The notes beneath the pieces are model-generated. The model saw nothing but the letters and a program-made list of their open reading frames with translations. It did not search any database and had not been told where the DNA came from. A stretch of DNA of 64,000 bases, taken from Cenococcum geophilum 1.58. Taxonomy: Eukaryota > Ascomycota > Dothideomycetes > Gloniales > Gloniaceae. Location: positions 496,001 through 560,000 of the forward strand of contig KV748223.1 in assembly GCA_001692895.1 (NCBI GenBank), given 5' to 3'. Shown piece after piece: positions 11,032-22,340 of the stretch; position 1 is the stretch's first letter; each line of letters starts with the position of its first letter. The translations under genes and the position numbers were made by a program.

Positions 11032-13905
11032 AGGCAAGTTGCCGTCATGTGTCGCCACGGCACTAGCGTAGTAAGGAGCCCTAAGCTCCTCGCCCTTCCT
11101 TAAGTAAGGGGAGAGTATATACAAAATAACAATTATCATACTATCTATAAACCGTAGCTACGTAATATCACCTTATATAACCAACACTAATTAGTAGTTA
11201 ACTTTACTGTTATACTATAGAATAGCTAAGTATTCCACTAAAAAGAGACGAGCCACTATACCAGTGCTACTCGTGCTAGAGAAAGCTGTCTTTTAAGGTT
11301 AGAACTAGTCCTAAACCTTAAATAAAACTTTTCTACAAATCTAAGGATCTAAAGGCTAGAACTAGTCCTAAGCCTTTCTAAGATTATAAATTCTTACATC
11401 TATTACGCAGAATAACACGCTTTATAAGTCTTTGTAATTTAAGGCTAAAACTAGTCCTAAGCTCTATAATCGCAAATATACGTTATAAACGCGTACTAAA
11501 TAACAAATATACATTACAAACGCGTACTAAACGATAATCCCTAAACTAATAATACTTCCCTCCCTCTAAAAATATAGCTACGCCTACTTTAAACAACTAG
11601 GAAGACTCCTTATTACTAGGGGTAGCTACATACGCAAAATTTATTAATAAAAATTAGGACGAATTTACTATTAATATAATAACTTATACCGCAAAATAAG
11701 TTAATAGCTTTCTCCTATATTATATCCTATTCTACCAAAGTAGATACTATGCCAATTTATAACTATAGGAATATTTTAGGGAGGATTTCGTAGGATAGAC
11801 CGCCGACACTTAGGCACTTAGCAATATTAATATTATTTAGAATTTCTAAGACTTCCTTTATAGGAATAGGGTATACGTTACTAAAAATAATAACCCAATT
11901 ACTAGCAATATTTAGGCCGTTATTATTAGTATAGAAGAACCAGTATAAACAGAAGCTAAGATTATATATTAACTACAAAAACCTAAAACCAACCCATATT
12001 CTTTGGAAGGCAACTTTAATTTATATTAAACCCCCCAGAACACTAATCCCCTACCTAGAGGTACTCTCCCACTAGAAGGTACTTTCCTACCTAGAGGTGC
12101 TTTTCCGCTACCCCCTTTACTACCTCTACTCCCTTTATCCTAGCTAACCGGTAAGCCTCTACTATAAAAAGTTACAAATCTAATAAAGGTATATTTAGAT
12201 GAAGAAAAGAAGTTTAGAGGAGAACTATATAATATACTTAGAGTAAAACTATAGGTCTTCTATAACTATTACAACAAGGTTAAAATTTAACGCCACTAGT
12301 ACTACTACGCTTTTTCTATTATATTAAAAGGACAGGCAGTAGCATTTTATTACAACTATATTATAGGTAGAAACTATAGCTTTAATGTAATACTTTAGCT
12401 TACTAGAACTCACTTTAAAACTAATAAGAATCGCTAACTTTATATATCTAAATGGCGAGAGACTACGTTCTAAAGAGTTATTGCTTCCAACCCAATAAAG
12501 ACTTATTTAGAGTGCCTTTAACTACTCTTTAATAAACTTTAGAAAATCTAATATAGCCTTACCAAAACTTACTAAAATAAAAACAGCCTAAGGGACTAGG
12601 TTATCTTAGCCTGCTATAGTATTCCTAAGTGCAATTTAGCGCTATATAAACCTATAAATATATTTAAAGAAGTATATACTAAGCTACGCTCCGCTATAGG
12701 TACTATAATATAAACATAAGAATCTTGATAGTTTTATACCAAAAACCCTACCTAATTAAGTATTCCCAACTAATATAATTATAACTAGACTAATTAAACA
12801 TATAGTAGCCGTGGTAGGGAATATAGAAGAGGGTATAATTAATATTAACTATAAAATAATTATAGAGGTCTTTATAGAGGTTTATTTTAAAGTAATTGCT
12901 AAAAAAAGTGCTACGTTTATAAGAAGCTAAATTACTAGTTAACTAGACACTCCCTTAATAAGTAAAAAGAGGCATATAATAAGTTCCATTAAAGTATAAA
13001 AAATATTAAAAATTATAAGGTTACTATAGCCTACTTCTAAAGCTTCCTAGTTTAATATAAAGGCGTAGAAGATCTTAAGGGTAAGGTTAATAAAACTAAA
13101 TAGCTCCTTATAGATATAGAAATTAAGAACTACTCTCCTAATTAATACTTCACTAAGTATAGTAAGGTAGATAGTATATAAACTGTTACTATTCTTAATA
13201 ACTAATCTACGCTCCATTCTATTACGAAGTTAAATATCTTTAATAAGCTAAAGAAGAGCTCCGCGTTCTCCTTTAATGATAAATACTTAGCAAATATCTT
13301 CTATAGTATTATACTAGATACTAGAGCCGTAGGAGTATTTATAGTAAGAGAACCTTAAGTTTAAGCTCTTTAATAACTTAATACTTCTATCTAGATTAAC
13401 TAATTAACAGCAGGCTAATATATAATACGTTTTAGCAAGGGTACCGCGATCTCTCTCGGCATAATTAGGGTCTAAACCCCCTTAGGATATATTACTTTCT
13501 ATATTATTCCTATAAACACTCTATTTCTATTTTACATTAAAGATATAAATAAGTTAGGCGTTAGGCTTAATAACCTTAAAAATATACTTATTTAGGGAAA
13601 TAATTAGGTGCCTGTTATACGCAAGTAGGGTTACCCCTAGTTACTCCTTTATTAACTAGAAAATAGTATTACTTAAAGCCATTTAACTAAGTCGGAATTA
13701 CGCCAACTATACTATTATTTTAGCCACCTATCCATTTATTAATTACTTAGGGTTCTTTATTAAGTAGGCTATAAAGTTAAAGTTAAGGCAATTAAGCATC
13801 TTATAAAGTACTATTATTACTACTAAATAAACTAAAAGTCCCCTAGCCGATTTAAGTTCACCCTTAAGAATAACTACAACTTTAACTTCTATATTATTAT
13901 TAACG
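11032..13905 (+). mobile_element. Copia-type element copy A, leader, gag, protease and start of integrase
   Basis: Collinear with 38,491-41,396. A leader starts near TGTCGCCACGG (11,052) and contains a GGAGC...GCTCC hairpin, three near-palindromes around ACTAGT (11,294-11,320, 11,351-11,377, 11,440-11,465) and two ACGCGT boxes. Gag follows from about 11,560, with the degenerate frame broken by stops, then an aspartic protease (about 13,315-13,560) and the HHCC-type start of integrase (about 13,640-13,830). The order protease-integrase before RT is that of Ty1/Copia. The copy ends at 13,905 inside the integrase core; its continuation lies inverted at 1-548. Confidence 0.8.
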
Positions 13906-13930
13906 GTTTTAACAAATCTCGCCAAAGGCT

Positions 13931-14001
13931 CTCAGACGTGATTTTGCAATTCAGAAGACGGCGTAGGTTGTTCCGACGCTAGCTAAAAAATCACGTCTGA
14001 G
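13931..14001. repeat. 15-bp perfect inverted repeat spanning 71 bp (MITE-like or hairpin)
   Basis: CTCAGACGTGATTTT at 13,931-13,945 is repeated as its exact reverse complement at 13,987-14,001, with 41 bp between. It begins 26 bp inside the gene island, beside the inversion breakpoint. No target-site duplication is obvious, so a MITE is only one reading; a hairpin or a regulatory palindrome is possible. Confidence 0.6.
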
Positions 14002-14235
14002 CTCGCTGAGGTAAGTAACAATCCATTTATGTAACCTGCATTTCTATCAACCCCTCCCGACCCACCTCCTACAGCGGGCCCTTTCTTATATCTTAGCTGG
14101 GTGTGGCAAATGGAAGGTAATGGAAAGCCGACGAAACTTGGTTAGTTTACATTGATATAAAAGGGCCGGGATTTGGGATACGCAAGGACACGGATTTAGT
14201 GTAGGAATAGAGGAATACTGATCCTATATGAGCGA

Positions 14236-14258
14236 CACGTGATTAGTATAATCACGTG
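14236..14258. promoter_or_regulatory. Palindrome with two CACGTG boxes
   Basis: CACGTGATTA, a 3-nt centre, and TAATCACGTG form perfect 10-bp arms. CACGTG is the core site of bHLH factors (established for the family). It lies about 690 bp upstream of the glucoamylase start. A role in that gene is inference. Confidence 0.4.
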
Positions 14259-14361
14259 GACAGGTAAGAAGAAGAATTCCACAGTCCGTCGCGCCGGACC
14301 AGATTTGAATGTTCCTGCAGAAAATAGCCCGGCCATGGCATTTCACCCGAGGTCCCTGTGG

Positions 14362-14401
14362 CGGCAGAGGGGCGGTAGAGGGGCACTGGAGGGGCAGGGG
14401 G
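14362..14401 (+). promoter_or_regulatory. AmyR-type site overlapping a G-quadruplex motif, glucoamylase promoter
   Basis: CGG (14,362-14,364), eight bases and CGG (14,373-14,375) fit the CGGN8(C/A)GG site described for the Aspergillus amylolytic regulator AmyR. Four G runs (14,369-14,372, 14,380-14,383, 14,391-14,394, 14,397-14,401) with loops of 7, 7 and 2 fit a G-quadruplex. CTGGAG at 14,386-14,391 fits the CreA/Mig1 SYGGRG pattern. The group lies about 570 bp upstream of a glucoamylase gene, where such control would make sense. These are motif matches only. Confidence 0.35.
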
Positions 14402-14945
14402 TCACACGACTCGCAGTCGACACATGTCATATGGGTCTTGGCGCAGGTCATTCGTTCAGGTGAGTTCAGGTGGTTCCTGTTGTGTTCGTTTTTCTTGTCA
14501 TCCGCACACGTCACCTTTTCACCCGCGAGCCATTCCACCAAATACCACCTCGTACTACTGCTTTTGCTGCTGTAGTGGGTCACGCTGACGCCTGTGCTAT
14601 GGGCTATACCGCTCATCAGCTCGCGTGCACCGCAATGGCAACCAAGCAACCAACGCCATCATCATCAGCACCAAGGATGGACAAAACAAGCAGGCCATGT
14701 GCCTGTTGGTGTGCCTCTTGATGTGCCTCTGAGATGCCACCCCCGAGCTGCCTGGGCTGCCCGAGTTGTCCTTACAACATGAACGGCCCCATTTCCCTCA
14801 CTCCGGTCCACTCAGCTTCGCTTCCTTGTACATACTCACAATAGACTGCTCTTACTACTCTCCATTCTCTTCTACTTCTGCTTCTAGCCCTCTCTGCGAA
14901 CCATTAGATCCCCTTTAGACTTCACTTATTTGACTTCTCTTCGTC

Positions 14946-16560
14946 ATGGCACTCCTCGTGCCTGTGGTGCTTGCTACCTATGTCTCACTATGCGCCTTTG
15001 CTTCTGCTATTCCACCGCTTCCGCATATTCCAGCTATCGGACAGCGCCCACTCCAGCTGAACCCACAGAGCTCCTTAGATAACTGGTTAGAAAAAGAAGA
15101 AGAGATCGCTATAGACAATCTTCTTGCAAACGTGGCACCTGGAGGCCGTAACGTGCGAGACGCGGCTCCCGGTTCCGTCATTGCGAGCCCGTCCAGGAAG
15201 CATCCGAATTACTATTACCAATGTACGAATCAACTCTCCTCTGACTTACCTAGACTAACTTCTCATTCCTAAAGGGGTTCGAGACGCTGCCATCACCACC
15301 TCCACACTAGTCGACCTCTATGCCGACGATCCCTTTGACTATCTCTCCTCGAACCTCGTGACCATCCTCGACGCCTACTCATCCCTACAACTTAAACTAC
15401 AACATACCAACAACCCGTCAGGTACTTTTGCGGACCTCTCGGGGCTTGGAGAACCTAAGTTTGAAGCTGATGGATCACCCTTTACTGCATCATGGGGACG
15501 ACCTCAGCGAGATGGCCCAGCGCTCCGAGCAATAACGCTAATGGCCTATCTCCAGGCCTACAATGCCTCAAACCCCTCACTCTGGACAAGCGATAGCGGG
15601 GAGAACTGGTTCAAGCCTTTCTACAGCCCCGAAATGCCTGCCGACAGCATCATCAAAGCAGACCTCGAATACGTGTCCCACTACTGGAACAGCAGCGGTT
15701 TCGACCTCTGGGAGGAAGTCGAAGGACTGCACTTCTTCACCGCAATGGTGCAACTGCGCGCCCTCCGCGAAGGCGCCGAACTCGCCCGCGCCTTCAACGA
15801 CCACGGCGCCTCAGCCTGGTACGCGGAGCAGGCCTCGGCCCTAGAACGCTTCCTCCCCTCTTTCTGGGACTCACAAAAAGGCCACCTCGTCGCCACCCTC
15901 TCCAGCGCACGCTCCGGCCTCGACTGTGGCTTGCTCCTCGGCTCCCTCCACGGCACCCCATCCCTCAACACCACCCCCGCCTCCCTCACCCCTCTCTACC
16001 CGCCTCACTCGGACGAAGTCCTCGTCTCCCTCCTCGCCCTGACCCGCGACCAACGCGCCCGCTTCCCCATCAACTCGGCGCCCCCTCCTCCACCGCCCTC
16101 GCCAGCAGACAGCGACGAACTAGCCGGCGTCGGAATCGGCCGCTACCCCGAGGACGTCTACGACGGCTACGGCACCGCGCCCGCCGGCGGCAACCCCTGG
16201 TTCCTGTGCACATCCTCCGCCGCCGAGGTCGCGTTTCGCGCCGCCGCGCACATCCGCTCCGCTGCCTCCCTCGCGCTCTCGCCGCGCGGCATGCCGTTCT
16301 GGGAGGCTCTGCTGCCGGCTAGCCGCCGCTTGGAACCGGGGACTGTGCTCACGCCTAGGGATGAGGTGTTTGGGGAGGTGGTGGAGAGGTTGCGGGGGCT
16401 TGGGGAGGAGTTTTTGGCGGTCGTGAGGAGGCATGCGGATGGTGAGGGGGCGTTGAGCGAGCAGTTTGATCGCGTGACCGGGTTTGAGCGGGGTGCGAGG
16501 GATTTGACGTGGAGTTATGGGGCGTTTTTGCAGGCGGTGAGGGCGAGGGGGCGGGTGTGA
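14946..16560 (+). CDS. Glucoamylase, GH15, secreted, no starch-binding domain
   Basis: Exo-acting glucan 1,4-alpha-glucosidase that releases glucose from starch outside the cell. Exons are 14,946-15,222 and 15,275-16,560; the 52-nt intron has a GTACGA donor, CTAAC branch and AAG acceptor, and joins the conserved YYYQ-WVRDAA stretch. The product is 520 aa. Residues 1 to about 21 form a signal peptide ending in AFASA. The (alpha/alpha)6 catalytic domain follows with LWEEVEG (Glu239/Glu240, catalytic acid region), GRYPEDVY, NPWFLCT and LSEQFD (Glu488, catalytic base), then ARDLTWSY. The protein ends about 32 residues after the base, so the linker and CBM20 starch-binding domain of some glucoamylases are absent. 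A Pro-rich insert lies before GVGIGRYPED. The gene sits about 1 kb inside the left border of the island. Confidence 0.93.
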
Positions 16561-16601
16561 GTGAGGGTTGATGGGGACGTGGTGAGGTGGTGGATGGGCG
16601 G

Positions 16602-16650
16602 ATGGAAAAGGGGATGGGGAAGGGATGGGGAGGGGATGGACGGGGGAATG
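16602..16650 (+). other. G-quadruplex motif just downstream of glucoamylase
   Basis: Six G runs (16,610-16,613, 16,616-16,619, 16,622-16,624, 16,627-16,630, 16,632-16,635, 16,642-16,646), mostly separated by one or two bases, lie 50 bp after the stop codon on the coding strand. They would fall in the 3' UTR of the mRNA. Confidence 0.45.
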
Positions 16651-17264
16651 CATAGGAGAATGGAATTGAGAGGAAGGGATTTGACAGGAGGGGAAGGGCT
16701 TTTGTAACTGTATTGGATAGGAGAGTATATGAAAATGGGCACGGACACGCACTGACTGGGATCATTGATGGGCATGGATACGGATGGAACGGTTCACGAC
16801 GTTACGATTGTCTTTTGCAGCTGTGCAGTTGGTTTTCCTGCATGCATTTTTACAGCATGGCATGGTGTAGTTCTGGGCATGCGCCGGTCTCGTCGTGTCA
16901 TCGGGACGGGCTGGGGCAGTGCAAGTTTCATTCGGAAATTGTATTATTCCTTCTTTCTCGCCTACTGCTTCCAAACCTCTTCTGCTTCCACCGTGGCATT
17001 GTTGCATTGACAAGTTGATAGGGCGCGGTACGTGGCTGGGCGAAGTGAGGGGTTGGAAAAGGGGGTCGAGGTGAGGCTCGATGAATCCCAACTCGAAAAT
17101 AACGGGAAGACTGAAGCCCAATAGAAAAGTGCCAGAGGAAGAACTACCAATTATTACTCAAATACGACAACGGAGAAAGCCGATCGCGCCGAGAAATGAA
17201 GAGGTATCCGATTTGATGCGAAATGCAACCAAAAAAATGCAATGCGATGCTGTCGATAGAAATG
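16651..17264. other. Intergenic, convergent 3' ends, no gene seen
   Basis: This lies between the convergent glucoamylase and channel genes. Several short open frames overlap each other on both strands and resemble no family. Confidence 0.5.
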
Positions 17265-17339
17265 CAGACAACCTCCCAGGACAATATTCCAGACAGCCTC
17301 CCGGAAAAATAGTGCAGACAGCCTCCCAAGACCCTAAGA
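17265..17339. repeat. 25-bp tandem repeat, three units
   Basis: Units at 17,265-17,289, 17,290-17,314 and 17,315-17,339 share the start CAGACAGCCTCCC. A CTACC/CTACT-rich simple run follows at about 17,365-17,410. Confidence 0.7.
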
Positions 17340-17433
17340 ATGACCTAGCCTGATAGTACATCCCCCTACCCACTACCCACTACTCTCTACCCTCTACCCT
17401 CTACTATATACCTCCCTCCTCATACCTCTCCCC

Positions 17434-20400
17434 CTAAACACTCGACCCAACCCTCTCCCCCTCCCCTCCATGCCTCTCCCCCTTCTTCCTCCCCTTCCCC
17501 CTCATTCTAACAACTCCCTCCTCAACAAAACTCCCCCCCTTACTTTCCTCCTTACTCTCCCCCCCATCCTCCCGCCTGAGTCCCTTAACCTCCCTCAACA
17601 CATCGCGAAATCCCTCCTCCAGCGTCGTCATCCGCGCCAACATAATCCGGCTCACCATCCCCGCATCCTCATCCGCCGCAGCCCGGCGCGCCGCCGTAGC
17701 AGCCGCGAGTTCGAGCTGCGTGCTGAAGCTGGCCGGAAAAGCCAGCGCGTCGGGCCCGTGGCGGTTGTCGCCGAGGTCGGAGGCAAGGTCGAGGGCGCGG
17801 GCGTTGAAGGAGCGGGTGCGGGAGCGGGAGCGGCGCTGAGGGATGGCTGTTGGGAGGGCGGTGAAGCCTGCAGCCGAGGCCGAGGGCCCGGCGAGCGCGA
17901 GGATGGCGGAGAGATTCGGGTGCATGGGGTGCAGGGCGCGCGGGGGCAGGATGGGGCGCGCGCGCTTCGGCGTGCGGCGGCCGGTGGGCGTGGCGGTGCC
18001 GTTGTAGGGTGTGGTGCCGCTGTGGGTTGGGGGCGAGCGCTTGGTGGGCGAGGGCGCGCGCGAGGGGTGCGCACTAGGTTGGGTGGGGCTGAAGACCACG
18101 GTGTTGGTGGAGAGGTTGCGGTTGTGGACGCGTTTGGGATGGCTTGGGCGGGGCGGGTGGAGAGGGGAGGAGGACTGGGGTTGGCGGGCGAGTGCTGTTG
18201 AGGAGAGCGAGCCGGGGATTGTTGGGGTGTGCGGTTTTGCGGTTAGAGGCGTGCGGAGGTATTTTTCTTCGTCGGAGGAGGATGAAGAGTGGTAGGATGG
18301 GCGGGGGAGGTTCTCCTTGTGCGAGTCGTGGTCCGTTTCTGCTACAGCGCGGTCTAGCGTTCCCCGGTCGTCTTCGTCGTTTGTGACGAGCTCGTCATCG
18401 CCATCAGCGTCGGTCTGTTGGGGTAGGTCGTCCATGCTCATGTCGGGGAAGTCTTCTTCTTCCTGGATCGGCTGAGGTTTTGTGTGCGTAAAGGAGATTA
18501 GTTCTTCAGGGTCTGAAGCAACCGATCTTGTTCCAGAAATCTGCCTGCGTTTGTTGAAAAACCTCTGGGAGGTGACAGCGCTTCTCATTTTCGGTCGGCG
18601 GGACTCTAGTTGGTCCAATACAGATCGAGGTTGTTCCAATGGTGGAGAAGCGCCTCCGTCGTGTCCCATACCCTGCATCCAGTCGCGAACAATGTTACTC
18701 GATTTCCTTTTACCACTTCCTGTCTCTACGTTCACCTGGCTGCTATTAGGATCCTTGAAAGGTCTCCTAAACACCTCTTCTAATGCGCGATCCTTCCGGA
18801 AGGTGGTGATGGACGGCTCGCGGAGACGGGTGCCGGGGCTGAAAAGATCTCCAGGACCCCGAATACTAAATGCAGGTATCTTTGCTGGAGTCCGGCCGCG
18901 CTGTTCTACCAAATCTGTAGGACCATACGCGAAGTTCGACAGCACGACGCGCTCATAGAAAAATATCGAAAATAGGATTGGCATATGCGTGATCTTGATA
19001 ATCGTCCGATTCAGCTTAACAAAGCGACAGAAAGGCATGAAGAATCTCAGCGGGATGAGCAGCCACCCAATGATGTTCGTTGGCGCAATGTATGAGAACA
19101 GTGCATCAGACTTGACCATCGAGATAGTGTTGACCGCGAATAGGAATTGATGCTCTTCATTGGCGTTCTGAACGATGGCCATGAACGAATTTGTAAGAAC
19201 CTGCTAGGCGTTAGTGCTGGAAGGGGATATCCTACTTCGACTAAGTGGCATCTATGAAAACGGATCCCCATGCAAGCCAAATAGCTAGGGTAGGGTGACG
19301 AACTGAAAGACACGGACGTAAAATCACTGACGAAGGGAAAGCTTTAACTCACAGTAATCAGAATTGTCACAATGAGGAAATGACAGATGAACAAAAACAA
19401 AGTCAGGATTGCTTTGCCTAACATATTGTAATCGTCCCACACCTCCCATGCAGCCGGAGTGAATCTAAATTTAATTAGCACAAGCCTTGTAAAACCAAAG
19501 TGCAAAATTACCCCATGAGCATCTGAAAGAGAGCGTAAGCAGCGCCCGCAGCATTCAAGTGTACGCTAAAGGACAGTGTGAATGCTACAAAAAAGCCACT
19601 GCAGGCTATGATAATCAAGACAAGGATGGCGACTAGGTCCATTGCCATCATCCTAAATGCTATGAGTAGCTGTGAGAAGTAGCGGTAATGATCGAGTACT
19701 GAAAAGAGTCGTGGAAATAGTAGGACCGCAGTGGAGGCCAGAACGTCGTAAGCCATGCTAGCGATTTTATGCTTTTCGACGTCCGGCATGAGAATACCGT
19801 AGAGGCGGAGCACATAGTACGTCACGAACAGTAGCAGGATACCCAAATCAAAGGCATTCCAGACACTCATGATATACAGGCCAAAACCCTGCTCAGTGAA
19901 GCCAACAATCTCGTCCTGGTTATTTATAAGTTAGAAGTTCAGAAGAATAGACTTCGATCCTAAGGTCTTTGAGCTTACAAGCATGAATCCAGCGCTCCAA
20001 AACCAAAAGACAACTTCCAATGCCGTGATATCCAAAGATTTCTGGAGAAGCACGGCCAGGAAAAGCCCAAGCATAATTGCAAACGTACAAGTAGAGAATA
20101 GTTGCCTATAGCGCGGAACACGAAGGCGGGATAACTTGAACAGTGACGCGTCGTGAGGATCATACAACGTGACGGAACGTCTCATTGTATGCTCGACATA
20201 GTTTTGAGTTGTCTCTTTCTTTCCTGATTGCGGTCTTTGGGAAGGTCCCAGTCCTGGGGAGACTTCCGCAGAAAAGGTGCCATAGCCTCGTGTTTGGGTA
20301 AATTGCTTTAGAGCGGGTTTTCTATGTAAGTTATCAGCAGCAGAGTGGAATACTATTGTGCCAGCCCAAATGGCCTCCAGCTGTTGAACAACGAGCGGGT

Positions 20401-21224
20401 GCGCGAGAAATTTCTTTGCTTGAGCACGAATGGCAATCTCTACTGTGGATATACGAGCGGCACGGGAACCGAATTTGGGAGCGCCTGCTCCAGGCGTAAT
20501 TGTCCCCGTAGTGGGCGGCGTCAGGCCCTGTAGAGGATCGAAATCGTACGATAGCGCATCAATCAGCTCTCTGGTGGAAAACTCTTTAAGCAGCCGCATA
20601 GCTAATAGCTCGCATATCATAGCCCTTGACCGGCTAACTCCCACATTCCCAGGATTTGTCTGGCCCTCCTTCTGGAACTGTAAACAGTTTGCTATTAATG
20701 CGTAGAGTGTAGCGCGAGAGAAGAGCGAGGACCGTATCTGCTGCTGAATAGGCTTGACGAGGAATTGTGAGACTTGTGGGGATCGAAGCTGATCCCACGA
20801 CAGGGTGGTTTCACATCTCTGAATGACAAGGATTCGTATTGAATGGGTGGTGCTGTAGATGGGAAGTCGATCTGACAGTGATCATCGTCAGCGTAAACAA
20901 CTGGGAATAATGGGAAAACAATGAGATACCAAGGAACTCTGAGAAGACTGGAAGCAAGGGACCTTCTCGGTTCCCATCATCGTCTTCAGCATCGTTATCC
21001 TCGTCCTCCTCGCCAGCAGAGTGCTCTGCGTCGTCGGCGAAGTCGTCGCCATCGCCAGAGTCGGACGCGCTGTAATTTTCATCTGCACCTGTCCGGGCGC
21101 GATTAAAAGCTGAGAAGAAGGGCGAACGTTCAGACCCTCTTCGGCCTCTCTGACGACGTAGGAGTGACGTAAACATGTCCTCCGCTGTCTGTCTACCTCC
21201 GGCTGAAAGCTCCCTACAGCCCAT
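17434..21224 (-). CDS. TRP-type (YVC1-related) cation channel, membrane protein
   Basis: Probable calcium-permeable channel of the fungal TRP/YVC1-like group. Exons on the minus strand are 21,224-20,930, 20,871-19,979, 19,915-19,512, 19,464-19,353 and 19,200-17,434, in frame throughout for 1,156 aa. Splice sites fit (GTATCT, GTAAGC, GTAATT, GTGAGT donors). The N-terminus is acidic and disordered, then follow PLLPVFSEFL, SWDQLRSPQVSQFLVKPI and LAHPLVVQQLEAIWAGTIVF, typical of the family. The membrane part includes MSVWNAFDLGI, FPRLFSVLDHYRYFSQLL, the pore-region segment QMLMGFTPAAWEVW and ILITVLTNSFMAIVQNANEE. The last 350 or so residues are Ser/Pro/Arg-rich and disordered with a short coiled coil near the end. 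The start could instead be Met at 21,176. It is convergent with glucoamylase and divergent from URA2. Vacuolar or plasma-membrane location cannot be told. Confidence 0.88.
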
Positions 21225-22340
21225 CGAAATTTGTTAGCAGAGGCAGTGTGCGAGGCAGGAAATTGGCCGCTGAGAGAAGACGGGCGACGGTGAGATTTGA
21301 TAAGAACATACTCAAGACATACCGAGATAGCTATTCAGTCAGGTAATACACCACACCGCTTCCCCAGACTGCTGAACGAGAATGATCATGAGCTCCTTCG
21401 GCCTTCTTATCTTCCCATCCTTCCCCACGATTTCGGTTCGCAGGCCAATAACAACAGGCGGCCCGAGCACGACTGCATCGCTCATGCAGATCTCGACATC
21501 CCGTCTGGTCAGCCACAATCGCGGCGTGCATGACAGGTGGACAATTGGAGAATTTTCATGCAAGAACGGTTTGACGGTTTTGATACAGATTGCCACTTGT
21601 AGCCTAGGGGCGCCTTGCTTTGCAGACCGCCGTTGCGGCAACCGTCGAATCTCACACTCGGACGGTCGCAAGCATCTGGTGTCGCTAACTGCCCGCATTC
21701 ATTAGCTATACCAACCACCTACAGGACAATACGTACTATGCTTTCTCCGTCAAGCATTGGATGTCTGGTATTGAAACAATCGCTATTTAACTTCTAGCGC
21801 GACGGCTTTCTTGACCTCGTATTCCGAAAGTGACGGTCCGATCAGCCCCTATTGTGTAAACTTACCATAATACATTTATTTCGTAGGATTCGCACCGCCA
21901 TGAAAGTCGATGGTTGCCTCAACTCTTCATTACTACCTAATTAATGTGGGTGACCTGCCGTATCTATCTTCCTAGGGATCTTGCTGCAATTACTATGCTG
22001 AAGGGTAACACAGCTTTTGCCCGTAATCCTCAGCTGATCTGCACTAGGCCAAATCTAATCGCTCAGTATTTTCCCTGAGCCGCCGAAGCCCTTCCTTGAA
22101 GACTGGGGCCGGGAACCACAGCTGGGCCGTGGCCTCGCTTGTGCATCCCACCTGCGTCTTGCCCTCCCACCAGGCCCCGCCCTAGCGAATCAACGCTAGT
22201 AGTTTGGAGATTTTTCTGCTGGTGAGAAACTGCATTTTCAGCTCCACCGTGGGAAATAACACTCGCTCGACACGCTCCTTTTTCCTTTGAGCTGAAGGCT
22301 CTAGAAGCCCCTCCAGCACCTGTTCTTCACTTCACAAACC
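21225..22340. promoter_or_regulatory. Divergent promoter region between channel gene and URA2
   Basis: About 1.1 kb between the two start codons. The 100 bp before the URA2 ATG are C/T-rich as in many fungal promoters. No known operator was recognised. A possible small gene lies within it on the minus strand (next entry). Confidence 0.5.
21339..21698 (-). CDS. Possible small hypothetical protein or upstream exon
   Basis: A 119-codon open frame. The part from about codon 35 to 115 looks protein-like, for example PFLHENSPIVHLSCTPRLW and GPPVVIGLRTEIVGKDGK, with mixed hydrophobic and charged residues, while the first part looks less so. I recognise no family. It could be an exon of an unrecognised gene or chance. 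A GT-rich end (after GEAVW) could be a donor. Confidence 0.22.
   Translation of the reverse strand: MRAVSDTRCLRPSECEIRRLPQRRSAKQGAPRLQVAICIKTVKPFLHENSPIVHLSCTPRLWLTRRDVEICMSDAVVLGPPVVIGLRTEIVGKDGKIRRPKELMIILVQQSGEAVWCIT

Noticed and set aside
14224-14649. 141-codon minus-strand frame upstream of glucoamylase
   Set aside because: The region carries palindromes, a G-rich motif and overlapping frames on both strands; the translation is Cys/Ser-rich and unlike any family.
16120-16752. 210-codon minus-strand frame
   Set aside because: Antisense of the GC-rich glucoamylase 3' part and of the G-rich downstream run; Pro/Ser/His repeats reflect the G-quadruplex motif.
17470-18201. 243-codon plus-strand frame
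   Set aside because: Antisense of the disordered tail of the channel protein, which is confirmed by its conserved upstream exons.
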